Assembly (NCBI GenBank): GCA_019321725.1
Contig: CM033105.1
Coordinates: 15,203,632 to 15,267,631, forward strand
DNA: 64,000 nt
Reading direction: 5' to 3'
DNA from: Paulownia fortunei
Lineage: Eukaryota; Streptophyta; Magnoliopsida; Lamiales; Paulowniaceae
Below, one piece after another: positions 34,798 to 48,502 of this stretch. A program made the position numbers and the translations under genes. How positions within the stretch are numbered: position 1 is the first letter of the stretch; each line of letters begins with the position of its first letter. The notes below the pieces were generated by a model that saw nothing but the letters and a program-made list of their open reading frames with translations, was not told the origin of the DNA and searched no databases.

Positions 34798-37631
34798 ATT
34801 GAATTTCCTAATCTAAGTACTTGATTTTATATTGAAATAAGAAGAAAATGAGGTTGATTAATATTGGATATAGATGGGATATATAGATTATAATTTTGGA
34901 AGTGTTAAAAGTGTTACTAGTAAGCTTATACGGTTTAATTTGAATTTATCTAGGTATTTCAAAAGTATATATGGGTAAATTGCATATTTGAGACATTGGA
35001 CATAAAATAATATAATTGAAAGGTGATATTACAATATTCATTTATGTATAATATTATATAATTTTAATATGGATAATTATTCAAGAATCGGGTGACAGGT
35101 AAGAAATTAAATGAACGGCTAGGAAATTAGCTTATGAATTATCTATGGGATATTGTGGTAATTAAAATAGGTTATAATAAAATTAATGTATAGTAAGATA
35201 CATCTAATCTAGGCTTGAAAGATGGGTGAAATGTTAGATTTATACCACAACTTGACATCTCCTGCTTGCTACCAAGCTTAAGCAAGCACTTCAAGTGCCA
35301 CCTCAAGTTTTCCTTCCCCCTTAAGCCATGACCAAACCCTTATTTCAGCCATTTTCAGCTTCCAAACACACACCTTAAGGTCTCCAAGTGCTCCAAATTG
35401 ATTTCAAGTTGAAATAAAAGCAAGAAAAGCAAAGGAGAAGTGATTACCATCAAGTTTAACCTCAAAATCTGCATAGGTAACACTTACCTATGGCTTTGCC
35501 TTTGGTTTCTAGATTATTCTGAATGGGTTTATTGTGTTTTAAGATTTCAAATCTCTTATAAAAGTTTTAGAAAGTTTTTAGTTAGACTTTGGTGCACAAA
35601 GAAAGAGTTTTTGATGACAAACACTTAATAGAAAATACTTGTAGCAAAAACTGTCACCTTGCTGTTTTCTTGTGTTTTAGACTTCAAAAGTGTATGGTAT
35701 GTTGAATAAAACCTATAGATATCATCATATACATGTTCATATATGAGTTAAGAGTATTGAAATAAATTTTTATTTGTTAGAAATTGAAATAGGGCATGAT
35801 ATTGAAGAGATGCTCAAAAACTATCACCATCAAATTTCAAATTTTATCCTGTGTAAAAGGGACTCGTTTTGTAGTATTAAATACATTAGTTTTGGCAAGA
35901 ATATAACCTTATTGTCTCTATGTATATGTTAGCTAATTGTGTTACAAATTTGGGAGTGATTGAATAAACATAAGGGTGTGAAAACCATTAATGTCATGAA
36001 GTGCGCAAAACTGTCATGGTAGGAAAAATTTGTTTCAGTATGCTGTGAAGGGAGCTGAACTTGGGAAGCTATATCCTTGAGTTTTAGCCATTATATGACA
36101 TCGTTACATTGCTTTTTATGTTAGCTAGGTATGATAAAAAATTGGGGAGTGAATGAATATATCTAAAGGTGTCAAAATCATCATGCAAATTAATGTGGCA
36201 ACAAGAAAATATGAAGTTGTGAATCTGTCCCATTTGGTTCATTAACATTTTCCAACATAGATGTGGTTAATTCGATCCCTACATTTTAGGGGGATGTTAT
36301 AAGGGTTAAAATACATCAATTAAATGATTTTAGTATATATTTAAGATGTGGAACAAAGGTATGTAGAAAGTTATATTCGGTTATAGTTTTTAAGTGGTAA
36401 GGTTGTTTAGTTAAATTGAGATTCAAGATCTTTATACTACATTAGGTATAATAAACTTTTTAAGTAAGGATGGTGATTCATATCTTGTATTTTTACAGAT
36501 TATTTCATATCTAGGGTTGGGGAGTAATACTTAAAAAACCTAGAAGTAACACCCAACCAATCAAAGGTAAGTAAATATTTATTTGCAACTACAATGCATA
36601 AACATAGTAAATGTGTGATTTATATGTAATACCATATATCATATGTGCATAGGAGAGGGCACGCATTACTGTCATTCATATCCATTGAGCATACATACAT
36701 GAGCATTGGCACATGCATGCATCATATATAAATATTGTGATAAATCTTCCATTGCATAACAAGATTCTGAGAAAGGAAAATATTTTGCTGACCACTACTA
36801 GTGCACCGAAGCATGCATAGATTTGCATTGTTGTGTGCATGTATTTGCAGGTTCGCGTGCATGAATTTGCATATGTATGAGTATGCATGGATTTGCATAC
36901 TTATATCATTATTGGCCATTAGATTATGGTGGTGTGCATAGCTATTTTCCGATGCATGGTATAGTAGCATTGGTCAAGGGGCCAAGAAAGAAATGATTTT
37001 GAGAGAAATATTTTGATGCATGGAATTGCATTCAGATGCATGACTGATATTGTGGATTATTCTTTAACATGCATAATCTTTACTTGCTGAGCATTAGCTC
37101 ATATAGTTTATGCATTGTAGGTAAGCATGGTGATACCTGAGATTTTGAGGCTTACTGGCCTAGTTGTTGGAGCTCTTATGGGCTTCTAATGATCACTGTA
37201 CATGGATGACAACCTGTATGGTTGTGTTATGGGCATATTCTAATTTTTATATTCATTATTATTATGTAAATTATTGACTATATATAAAAAGTTACAAGAT
37301 GCAAAATGTTCTTACTTCTTCTAAAAGTAAAGGCTATTATTTTTATTTTTGAGTTTATCATATTATAACTTTGGGATGTCGTGTCCTATATAACTCTTGA
37401 AATTTGATAGTAAATCAGCCTGAGAATAGCGTGATTATGATGGGTGTTATATTTTTATATAAATGGTGATTTTTTTATATACAAGGTTATATGTGAGAAA
37501 ATACTTTACTGCTTCTCAAAATACTACATTTAACAAAAGTAAATATATATACACACATGCACACATATGTGCTACCTTCTCAAAATTATTGTTATACCAA
37601 TATCTATATTTAGTATTCGGGGGGTGTTACA
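34798..37631 (+). repeat. Chromovirus-like LTR, copy B
   Basis: Same as 10655-13488, ending GGGTGTTACA at 37631, with the TGCATG-rich stretch at 36683-37073. Confidence 0.55.
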
Positions 37632-38683
37632 CATTGGGTTAATTTGTATGCATAAGACTAGGAGTTTTGAGGTGATGGCTACTAGTGGCTATCAATGGCA
37701 TTCCAAGAGGTCTTCAATTGAAAAAGCTGTCGGTGTTCTTGAGGTAGATCCGTTCACATAATTAGTTGCACAAATTTCTTTTCTTCCTAACCAATTTGCA
37801 GCTAGGACTTCTGATGGAGCTTCTCAAGGAATGGATTCCATGGTATCTACTAGCACTTTATTTATGGAAACAAAAGGTTTGAAAAGGGCATCATTGGAGT
37901 TGCTATACACTTTCATTTATGAAACAAGAGCCCGATTGAATAAGAATGAAACAAAGATAGACAAAATTGAGACTCAATTGGGGTAGCTAGCTTCAAGTTG
38001 AGGAGCTAAAATAAATTCAATAGAAAATCAAATTAGACAACTTGCTACTGAAATTAATGTTCAAAAATATAAAGAAAACTTTTCAAGTAAAATGGAAATC
38101 AATCCAAGGGAGCATTACAAAGCAATCCAACAACAAATTGAAGAGTGTGGAACTATTGAAAATTATAATGCCATCTTACAAGAGAAGCCACCTCAAGTGC
38201 TAACCAATTCAGGGAGTTTCATTATCCCTTATTCAATTGGAAACTCTACTTGTGAAATAGTATTATGTGATCTAGATGCAAGCACTAATTCAGTTTCATT
38301 ATTTAATTTTAGAAAGCATGCACTAGATGAAACAAGGTCTACTAGGGCGACTCAAGATATGCTTGGCAATGGTGACCAATTCTTGTGCTCTACAGATTTT
38401 TTTCATTTTAATATCGAAAAAGATAAGTACATCTTTGCCATGTTTGGAAAACCATGAGCAGTAATAGGGAATACACTTTTCGATGCCCAAAAGGCCCTTG
38501 ATGCTACTCCGGATCATCCTCACCTTGCCTATTCGGAAGGATCACCTATACTCTTAGAGCACACAAAGATGTGGTATGATAAACACTTATTTTTAGATCC
38601 AGAATGAGTAAAGAAGATAGTCAGGCCAACAACTTTAAACCAAATGCTTCTTGGGAGGTAACACAAGCCCTTGTTCTTTTACT
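37632..38683 (+). pseudogene. Athila gag-protease remnant, copy B
   Basis: Same as 13489-14540, including the CDLDAS change, the stops and the loss of reverse transcriptase and integrase. The longest open piece is 38092-38457. Confidence 0.82.
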
Positions 38684-40287
38684 TTTTAATAATTTTTTAG
38701 TTAGTTTTTGAAATATGTTCACTTTCAATCATGTTTAGCTATTGCATTTCTTTATCTATATTTGTGTTCTCACTTCCGTTGCTTTCGTTGCTTTAACCCA
38801 TAAGCTTTCGTGCTTTCTTTTCTTATGTAGGTGGATGTAGATTTGGTGATATGCGTGGATATCCCATGAACTCTAAGTGCATCATCTATTGGAAAGAGAA
38901 GTTTCTTATTTCTACCTCTTATGTGCTTTGATTCTTTAAACATTGAAGATAATGTTAATTTTAAAGGTAGGGTATTAGGATTTGTATTTTGTGTATTTGA
39001 GCTTTATGTAAAAATTTGAGCCAATTTTTTCGATTTGAATTACCCATGTTGTGTGATGAGAGGCCAAGAGCAAGCATGCTTTGTTAACAAACTCAGTTAA
39101 GTTCATGTTTTATGATTGAATAAATAATTTAATTACCAATTACCTATGATGATACCTAATTGATATTGTATAGCGTTTAGAGGAAATAAAGATTGCTAGT
39201 CTTGTGACATGGCGATTCTTATATGTAATTGATTCTTGTCACGAATGATGACTTTTCATTGAGTATGTTGTGTCAAAATTTTGTGAATTGCATGGTACTT
39301 GGTGTTGGATTTTGCTTTCAATGAGTTGTATTGGTTATTTTGTGATGTTCTAAAACTTGCTTGATTACTCTTTGAGGTGAAATTCTAGATAACTACAAAC
39401 TTGGAAATGATTTAGGCCATCTTTGACTCGTTTGTACATTTCAAGCCTACCATGAATATATTTTTATTCACTAGTTACCCCTTTGAGCTCTTTTCAAATA
39501 ATGGCATGTGCAATGCTTACGAATGACCGCTATTCGACTTCATTTCTTGAAGCTCACTATACCGACCCTTTATAGCCCGAAAAACCAATGATTATCCCTA
39601 AGAGAGCTTAAAGTATGACATTTTGTGCACAATCTTATCAAGGGATCATATGCAGATATGTTGAGGGCACGAATGAATGTATTTAGCAGTATGGGCAAGG
39701 AAAATAAAGAAGAAAAATAAAGAAAAAAATTTGTGAAAAAGAAAATAAAAGAAAAGCATGAATCCTAAAGGAAAAAAATTTGGGAAAGAGAAAAGAAATG
39801 AGGAGAGTGAGATTCGATGTGTAATGCTTTATGCTCTCTTATGTTGTTTATCCCTATTTTTCTTTGTAAGCCAATACCTAGGTCTTACGTTACAAACTTA
39901 TTGAAGTCCTTTTGATCCAAGTTTGCAAGTGTCTATATTAATGGAGAATTTTATGGAAAGCAAGCACATGGAACACCTACAACTCCTTTTCTTAGATCAT
40001 TAGAATTATTGGTTGTGAAATTCATACCTAAAATACATGCATGAAACTTGAGCTTGACACTTCACACACACACGTTTTGAATTCATGACTAGATTAATGA
40101 AGCACAAGTTTTGTAGTATCATTTGACTAGCTTTGTGACTAACCTTTAGATTTATGTGTAATAAAAATTGATGAGGCATTTGAATTGGTTGACCAATTTT
40201 AGTAATTTATGACCAAATTATTAGCCTATGATTGTTTGATTTTGAGTTTTCCTCGAGGACGAGTAAAAGGTAAAGTTTGGGGGTATT
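38684..40287 (+). other. Athila 3' non-coding region, copy B
   Basis: Same as 14541-16144, with the polypurine tract at 40271-40283. Confidence 0.72.
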
Positions 40288-42231
40288 TGATAAATTGGTT
40301 TTATACCAATAATTCATATATCTTTTGATTAACAATTAGTTTGTTTTCAAGTGTTTTTGTTAATTTTTATGCATTTAGTTTGAAATCTTGTAGGTAATGA
40401 TAATAAGAGAAGAAAATGGAAAGAAATCAAAAAACTTAGTTGAAATGTTGAAATGAGGAGAGTGAGATGCTACTGATGACAGTTTTTGTATTTCAATCAT
40501 AACTCTTGTACACAATTTCTTATAAACTTGATTCTTAATTCATTGAAAATCTAAGAAATAGATCTACAACTTTTATGGTTACCACAAAATCCAATTGGAT
40601 CGATCTTAATGAGAAAAACTGAGTTCAAAAATCAACACTAGGCTGAAATTATCTGGTATGACACATCTTGGTTTTTAAGACATAACTCTCTCCACATATA
40701 TCATATTTAGTTAATTCAAGTGCCTATGGAAATTCAAGAGACAGGGATCCAATTCATTATGAGATATCAAAATCTAATTCAGCTTAGAAATAAGGCAAAA
40801 TGCAATTGAAATTAGCTGAATAGTGTCAAAGTGCTGAAATGGAGGCTTCCAGGATAGAATGCCCAGTGCCTAGGCGCCAAAACAGAGTGCCTAAGTGCCA
40901 TTCGAGGCATCCAAGATAGAATGCACAGTGCCTAGGCACCATTATTCTATGCCTAGGCACTGCCTTTCCAACAAAAAAGACGCTGATGCATTTTTTTGGC
41001 GACAAGTGGTAATGGATCACGAATTTTGGCATTTTTATGAGATATACACATTAGATATACCTATACATCATTACCCATGTGATGCTCTAGTGGATACACT
41101 AAATTGGTGGAGAGAAAAAGGAGAAAAGGCCAAGAAAATAGGAAGGATTTCATGTTTCTTTTGAAAAGTCAAGAAAAGGAGAAGTACTTTTAGGTTTCTT
41201 TTGAAAAAAAGCCAAGAAAAGTAGAAGGATATGAGGGTTTCTTTTGGAAGACTCTTGGGAAAAGAATCATTAGGAAAAAGTTTAAAAGGGGAAAATCAAC
41301 ATCAACCAAATGGGGGGATTAGTTCTTAGAACCAAAGTAGGCCATTGGGTGCTTGGAAACAAGACCCATTCCATTTTCTGCAAATCAAAATAGAGCATTC
41401 TTGGTGACAAGGAGTCATCCTTGGATATAATGAGAGCTTCAACCATTCCTTCCACTTCACAAATTGGTGAACAATTTTCATGTTCTTTCTTATTTATTTC
41501 TTGAAGTTGTATTCATCCATGGTGAACTAATTTTTTCTTTCTAGAGGATGATGTGACCTTATTTGATCCTATATTTTGAATTCCAAATAATATTAGTTCA
41601 AGTTATTCATCTTGTTTGTATTATATTATTTAGTATTTCGTCTTGATTAATTGGCCACTAATTGAAATTATTTGACGTATGAGATTCAACACTCGAGAGG
41701 GAGAAGATTATACATGATCATAGGGATAACACAACCTAGGAATCATAGAGTTGAGAATCTTATGAAACCTTTGAAGTTTTGAAGAAGAATTCATTGAACT
41801 TTTGTAGAGTTTTACTCTTGAATTTTTATAAATATATCAAAATTCATGTTAGAACTCATAGTCAATTCGACACTCGAGATAGGAATTGATGAGCTTAGGA
41901 ATTCTTAACTTACATGTATTGTTAACTTGAATTGGTATATTTTGGAAGAAAGAACATATATGATAATTAGGTGAGTCATTCCTCTAGAATATCTTGCTCA
42001 TAAGGTGCTTGCTATATTGTTTCTAAAAACTCCACTCTTGTCTTTGCATTTTTATCTTACTTTACTTTGTTTTCCAATCATCATTCGATCTTCTAAATAA
42101 AATTAAGAACATTTGAACTACAGTACTTAATACAATTTTTTATTACAATCTGTGTGGATATAATACTCAACTCACTATTGTATTAAAACTTGACACCGTG
42201 CACTTGCGGTTTGCAAAATTTTTCGCGAACA
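40288..42231 (+). repeat. Athila-type 3' LTR, copy B
   Basis: Same as 16145-18088: TGATAAATTGG to TTTTTCGCGAACA. Confidence 0.85.
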
Positions 42232-42242
42232 ACCACCTAATT

Positions 42243-43203
42243 CAAATCTCATTACATCAAAATAATTTAAAAAACATTAGAACAATTTTAAAGGGAGGTA
42301 CATAGGAGAGATATGGAATTTACTTTCAGAATAAAAAGAAAAAGGTGAGACTCGCAAGCTTCATTTTAATCAAAATCCAAAAATTACCAAAAAATACATA
42401 AATATAAACCAATCACATTAGCATAGGCTCCATTCTCATCCAATCATAATGCTTTAAACAAATCATCACATGATATGAAAGAAAAAAATTCATAACATGC
42501 AATTTCTATTACATTTAGGATTAAAAAATTTAGACTTTTCAAGAAAAATGATTTTTCATAAAATTAACTTTTAATTTTGAAAAACCTAATTTTTAGTGCA
42601 TCATTTGCATGTAGAAATGAGACGTACCGTGTGGCAGATTGTTCACTTGTTGAGATGTGTGTGCCACCCAAGCACCCATTGGGTACCAGCACCCATGTTA
42701 GACACCCGACCAACACCTAGGCATTAGGACTTAGATATTCACCCATTATGTGTGCACGGGTACCCATGAGGTGACACATCAAGTCATCTTTTTTCTTGTC
42801 CAATAATTTAAGATTTTCTTAAAATTTTAATTTCTTGATTTCTTGATTTTATAATACCTAGTGTGGGATAAATTCGAGAAACTTATACCTAATTCGCTTT
42901 CGATTGTAGGAGATGTGTAAAATGACTCAAGTTGTTATCTCGCCATGATCAAATCATAGGAATAACAATTAAGCTTCTTCATAAAAGAATTTGCTTTTTA
43001 GGATCCTAATTATTGTCCCTCTAAGTTTATCCACACCTTAAATATCCAAGTGTGATTATTTTGATGCTAGCAAAAACTAATACATTGTTTCAATCCTAGA
43101 ACTTAAGGTATGGAAAAAAGACCTAACTTCTATGAATTTTGGTGTGTGTGATTTGATTCTTAATTCAATGATTGAAAAAATAACTAAATTGTGATATAAT
43201 TAT
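42243..43203 (-). repeat. Copia leader and LTR fragment, copy B
   Basis: Same as 18100-19060. The part from 42503 also matches 57590-58300. Confidence 0.55.
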
Positions 43204-43212
43204 GTAGACAAA

Positions 43213-44477
43213 AGCTTGAAAAAAATGAGAGGATGATGATTTTTGGGATACAAAATTGTAATATTTGCAAGCTTCAGAGGTCCATTTATGGACTTAAATA
43301 AGCTTCCCGAAGCTGGAATATCCAATTCGATATGGCAATCAAAGTGTTTGGTTTTCTCAATAGTCCCGATGAATCTTGCACGTATAAAAAGATTGGTCAT
43401 AGCAAAGTGACATTTATTGTCCTTTATCTTGATGGCATCTTTTTCATTAGGAATAGTGTAGGAATGATGCAATCAAAAAAAGCTTGGTTGTCTATGTAAT
43501 TTTCTATGAAAGATTTGGGATAAGCATCCCACATCTTTGGGATTAAAATCTATGGAGATAAATCTAGGAGGATGATCAGACTATCCCAATCTATGTACAT
43601 AGATAAGATATTAAAGAGGTTTAGCATGGAGAAATCCAAAAGGGGATTCTTATTCTTGTTGATGAGTCAAGAAATTTATATTTTAAAGTTTATGTCCTCT
43701 ATGACTCTAGAAGAGAGAGAATAATAACTTGCATATACTATGCATCCACGATAGTAAGTATAGTGTATGATATACTATATATTAGGCTTAATGTCATATA
43801 TGCTCTAAGTGTCAGTAGTAAATATCAATTCAACCCAGGCAAAGAGCACTAGAAAGTTGTTAAGACGATCTTTAAGTACTTACAAAGGAATAAGGATATC
43901 TTATATGACTAGCATAATTGAAGTTAGAAGGCTACATTGACTCTAGCTTTCAGTTCGATGTAGCAGATTCAAAGTCAGTATTTGGGTTTTGTATTCACCA
44001 TAAAAGATAGGGCGGTCAGCTAAAAGAGCTCAAAGCATGAGACAACCACAAATTTTGCCATCGAGGCTAAACAGACCACAACATATGATACTCTAAAAAA
44101 AAGGTGTTTAGATGAAGAACTTTATCCCAGAGTTGAGTGTTCTGACCATTATTGATCTAGTATTGGTGTACTATGATAAAAATGAGGTGATTGTAAAAAC
44201 AAAGGATCTAAGATCTCATCAAAGATCTAAGCAAATTATGAGCAATACCATTTTATTCAAGAAATCATTGGTAGAGGTAACATCAAATGTAGAAAGGGTT
44301 GCCCCAGTAGAAAACATAGATCCACTGACAAAACCCATACCACAAAGAGTATTTAAAGAACATCTTGATAAGATGGACCTTAGGACAAGGGCAATTGGCT
44401 CTAGAGAGCTAGATATTATTAGAGTATTGTCTGACGAGTCAATTATATTGGTTGCTTTTAAGCTCTTTTATGGATAA
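43213..44477 (+). pseudogene. Copia RT and RNase H, C-terminus present
   Basis: Same as 19070-20193, continuing past the point where copy A hits the gap. The YLDG change at the RT active site, the stops and the frameshifts are all shared. The open end (44112-44477) holds RNase H words YYDKNEVIVKTKDLRSHQRSK, ENIDPLTKPIPQRVFKEHLDKMDLR and a tail DIIRVLSDESIILV. The tail extends about 20 codons into the LTR that begins at 44417, stopping at TAA 44475-44477. Confidence 0.87.
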
Positions 44478-47400
44478 TCTTAGTTAAATGTTTATAAATA
44501 TACTAGAATTTTTTATCTTAATCGCATTCATCAATTAGATAAAATCCCTAGACCATATATAACTATGGATCATGGTTGTGCATAGGATGGTGATCATAGA
44601 ACATGCCTCTCTGGCTTTGGTGTTAAATTAGTTCCAAGTCAAAGGTTCATTGAGATGTGGCATCGATAAGTTAAATAAAACTTTCACACATGATACATGC
44701 ACGAAAGAAGTATGTCTCGCTCTATAGGCATCAGTGTAGAGATACTAGCGCATGTGTGCTGGTATTTATTTGAGCACAAGTACACTCCCAATCAAAAATA
44801 ATAATTGTCAAAAGAAAAGTTCCTAGTTATGATAGTGTAAGAATTAGTCATTAGACTTAAGGTACCATTATAACCTTGTGCATGACATATTGTACTTTAA
44901 TATATATCCCGATTGCCTGATAATCACAAGAAAAATATGTTAGGTGTAATATCTTCATTATGGAGGTTAATGAGGGAACAATAAAGGATTCATCACTTAT
45001 CTAGTAGAATACATAAATCTCCTATACTTTCTATTGACTCAAAAGTCCTTAGGTAAGGTCGGATGAATATTAGATGATGGTTTTCTAATATTCATTAAGG
45101 AGTCAAAGAGACTAGGAATAGAATCATAATTATTAAGTTAAATAGGTTTCCACTAATAATCCATGCCCAAGATTTAATTAGGAGATTAGTAGACAGAAGG
45201 ATAGTACTTACATGGCACTTATAATAGGAAATAGATTGTGATTTTTCAACTATGTATAGGTAGTCATAATGGATTGCTAGATGCTTCCTATGACTTGTGG
45301 GTTCTTGAAATTAATGATTTAATTCAAGAGAAATAATTAATTGAATTAGTTAACCAGAGCAATTTTAACTGTTCAATTAAGTCGCAAAAGTTGCGAGCCC
45401 ATATCTAGTTTATTGGTGAATTTAAGGGATCACACAGAAAGTTGGATAAGTCCACTTCTATTTAGAAAATAATCTAAAAGAGTTAGATAAAATTGATTAA
45501 TATTGATTATTTAATTGGGGCTTAGATTAATTCAATTGTTAAGTTAATCAAATTAAATAATAGGAACATTTAATTAGATCTAATAGGGATTAGGAAGCCC
45601 ATCCAGAACTAATTAATTAATTGATTGAATCAATTTATTAAGTTGAGCCTATTTAATTTATATGATATATTAAATCAAATGATAGGATCAATTGAATTAG
45701 ACTTCATTAAATGAATTATAGTCCAAGCCCAAAGTAATGGGCTTCTAGGAAGTCCATTAGGAAATTTAATTCGAGAATTTATTTTTCCTAATAAGAGATG
45801 GAATCTAAGTGTGAACACTTGGAAGAGGGATAAGAAAAGAAGTGTTAGAGTAGTGTATAGCGAGCTAATTAGATTGGTCTTTTTTTGTACTCTTGTAAAA
45901 TAATTTCTCATTTGATTTACATTAATAAAAGATAATTTTCATCTTAAATTCATTTTATTAGAATTAAATGAAGTTCTAGATCACATATGGGTATGGGGTA
46001 TGGTTGCGCATACGATGACAATCATGGAATATGCCTCTGTAGCCCTAATCTTAAAATTGTTCCAAGACAAGAGTTTATTAAGAAGGGACATTCGATAAAC
46101 CCATCGAGACTTGGGAATAAGATACAATCTTACAAAGAGGGTATCTAATTCTTTAGACACCGGTGTTGCGACACCAGTGCATGTAGAAAGGTGCTTATTA
46201 GATAACAAGTACACTAAACAATCCTACCTGAAATTTTCTAAGAAGATATTGATTGTTGAATAAGAATTTCCTTTGTTACGATAGTACATGAATTAGTCAT
46301 TTGACTTAAGGCCCCATTGTAACCTTGTGCACGACATGGTGCATTTTGATTTATCTTCTAATTATCAAAAAATCATAAAGGGGATATTTTGGGTGTATCA
46401 TCTTGCTTATTAGAGGTTTATGAGTAGCTACAAAGGATTTGTCACTGATCTTGCAAAATATACGAATGTCCTATGTTTTCCACTATACTTGGTTCTAAAA
46501 TCTATGGCCATGGTTAGATGAGCAAATAGGAAATGGGTTTTCTAATTAGCACCAAAGAACCAAGATACTAAGAATGGATACATAGAATTAAACTATAAGG
46601 ACTTTGACTTCTAATTTTGTACCCTAAGCTTAATACTTAGATTAGTTGACGATAGGACCACACTTGCACAGTATTCATAATTATTTAGTCTTTGGGGCTT
46701 GTTTCTAGATGCTAAGTAAGATTGTGATGTTCTTAGAATTAATGGGTTAGATCCAAGACGATTAATAATTAAGTTAAACATTTAATTAAATCACAAGAAT
46801 TGTAATCCCACTACTAGCTTATGCGTGAACCTAAGGTCAAACACAACCTTAGACAAGTTCATTTATTGCCTAAATAATAATCCAAAAGTTGGATTGAATT
46901 TAATTAATATGAATAATTAAATTGAGTTTGATCAATTCAAGTGATGAATTAATTGAATTAATTAATTGACCTAATTGGAATAGGTGGTCCAATATGGAAC
47001 AAATAATTAATTCATTGAATCAATTAATTATAGTGGGCCTTTATGATTTATGAAATGAATTATTTTAATTGACCGAATCAATTAAATTGGACTCAGGGCC
47101 AAGGTTCATTGGTGTTATCTTGTAAGAAACCTATTAGGAATTAAATAAGATTTAATTCCTAATTGTAACTAAGGTTTTAGTCTTGTACATAGGATATACA
47201 ACTTGCCTTGTAGAAGTACAACAGTTAGACAAGGACAGGGATTTTATACAGATAGAATCACATGTGCTAATATAAGCACTTGTATGGGACGAAATTACAA
47301 GTATTGGAGCTTACAATTTTCGTCCCACTTCTTCGCTCTCCAAGAAATTGTTTATTCTTTTCTTGTCCAAGTTTCACCAAACACTAGTTCTAGGTTTTAT

Positions 47401-48428
47401 GTATTTTATTAGTTTTCTGTTCAGTAGTTAAATTTAGAGTTGATCAATTCATTTAAAATATATTAGATGTATTATTATTCCATTCGCAACACCATTTTTA
47501 TTCTAGAATTATCAAATTGTTTTTACTAGCATAAAGGCAATCACGAGTGAACATCCGGGTTGTGGATATGCTTAGAGGAACAATATTTAGGGTTCTAAGT
47601 GAATCAAGTACATCAAAGGGGTTTTGGAATCTTGAAGAGTTCGTTGAGAGATAACAACCTGAGTCGTTTCTAGAATATCTTCATCATTCATAAGCATCAG
47701 GCAAAAGTTTTGAACTATTTAATTGATTTATTATATGGATATCAAAATGCATAACCGATCAATGGCATCAAATTTAGGTTATATGTTTTATGCTTATGAT
47801 GTATGTTTTGTTAAAATTTTAAATTCTACTACATTTAGTATCCCGTAATTTTGCGAACCCAATAAAGAGTCCAAATCCTACTAAGGTTAGGATTTATGCG
47901 GAGCTATAAAATCTCCCCATAGGGCCAATTCTTAGTATGCTCTTCCATGCAAAAATCAGCCACTCTCTCCCAAAGAAAACCATCAACTCTCTTCACTTCA
48001 ATTCCCTCTTGTTCTATCCAAAAGGTTTCACTGACTTTATAATTACTTTAGTTCTCTCTTCACTTGTTGAATTGAGAATCAAAGTACCAGAATATTGTTA
48101 TCAAATTTACTAGCATAAATTTGGTAGTCTATGGGCATTCCAACATGTGGATATCATTAGAGTGTGATATGTGGATCCCTAAACGAATTAGAAATTCCTG
48201 GTGTGAGTTGTTGCAAACAATTTGAATCATTTCTTGCCCAGCATCAATAGAAAAGTAACTCAGGAATAACTCGCGAAACTTCTTTTGTTTAAAAGGGTAA
48301 TCAGAATGCTAACTGGTTAATCATATCGGTTGTTGAGATCTAGATATTATATTTGATAAGAAATATTTATTTTATTTAAATTTATAAGTTTTCACAGTGC
48401 TTCATATCAGTAAATGCGAAGCTAATAT
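44417..48428 (+). repeat. Copia 3' LTR split by a nested LTR
   Basis: Two parts, 44417-45842 and 47865-48428, together about 1.99 kb. It starts TATTAGAGTATTG over the RNase H tail and ends near ...AAATGCGAAGCTAATA. The break is supported by continuity across it: ...GATAAGAAAAGAAG then GTCCAAATCCTACTAAGG aligns with an unbroken relative at 51760-51800. It is the 3' LTR of the copia at 43213-44477. Confidence 0.75.
45843..47864 (+). repeat. Nested copia solo LTR
   Basis: 2,022 bp from TGTTAGAGTAGTGTATAG to ...TTTGCGAACCCAATA, same family, inserted in the LTR above. Flanks agaag and aagag are at best a decayed target duplication. No internal sequence is present. Frames such as 45981-46214 and 47203-47412 are non-coding. 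Confidence 0.8.
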
Positions 48429-48502
48429 GGTTAGCAAGAAGAGTTCCAAGTAAGAAACGACATCTGATTGCTCCACCAAAAGAATATATCATGACATGTG
48501 AT
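48429..48502 (+). pseudogene. Copia RNase H stub, left of an Athila solo LTR
   Basis: The translation recalls the copia block WKSSKQE...DSTTEAEYIAACDAAK: a degraded SSK...ETT...STKEYIMTCD. It continues after the solo LTR at 50365 with DAAK. It belongs to a different copia from the one ending at 44477. Confidence 0.68.
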
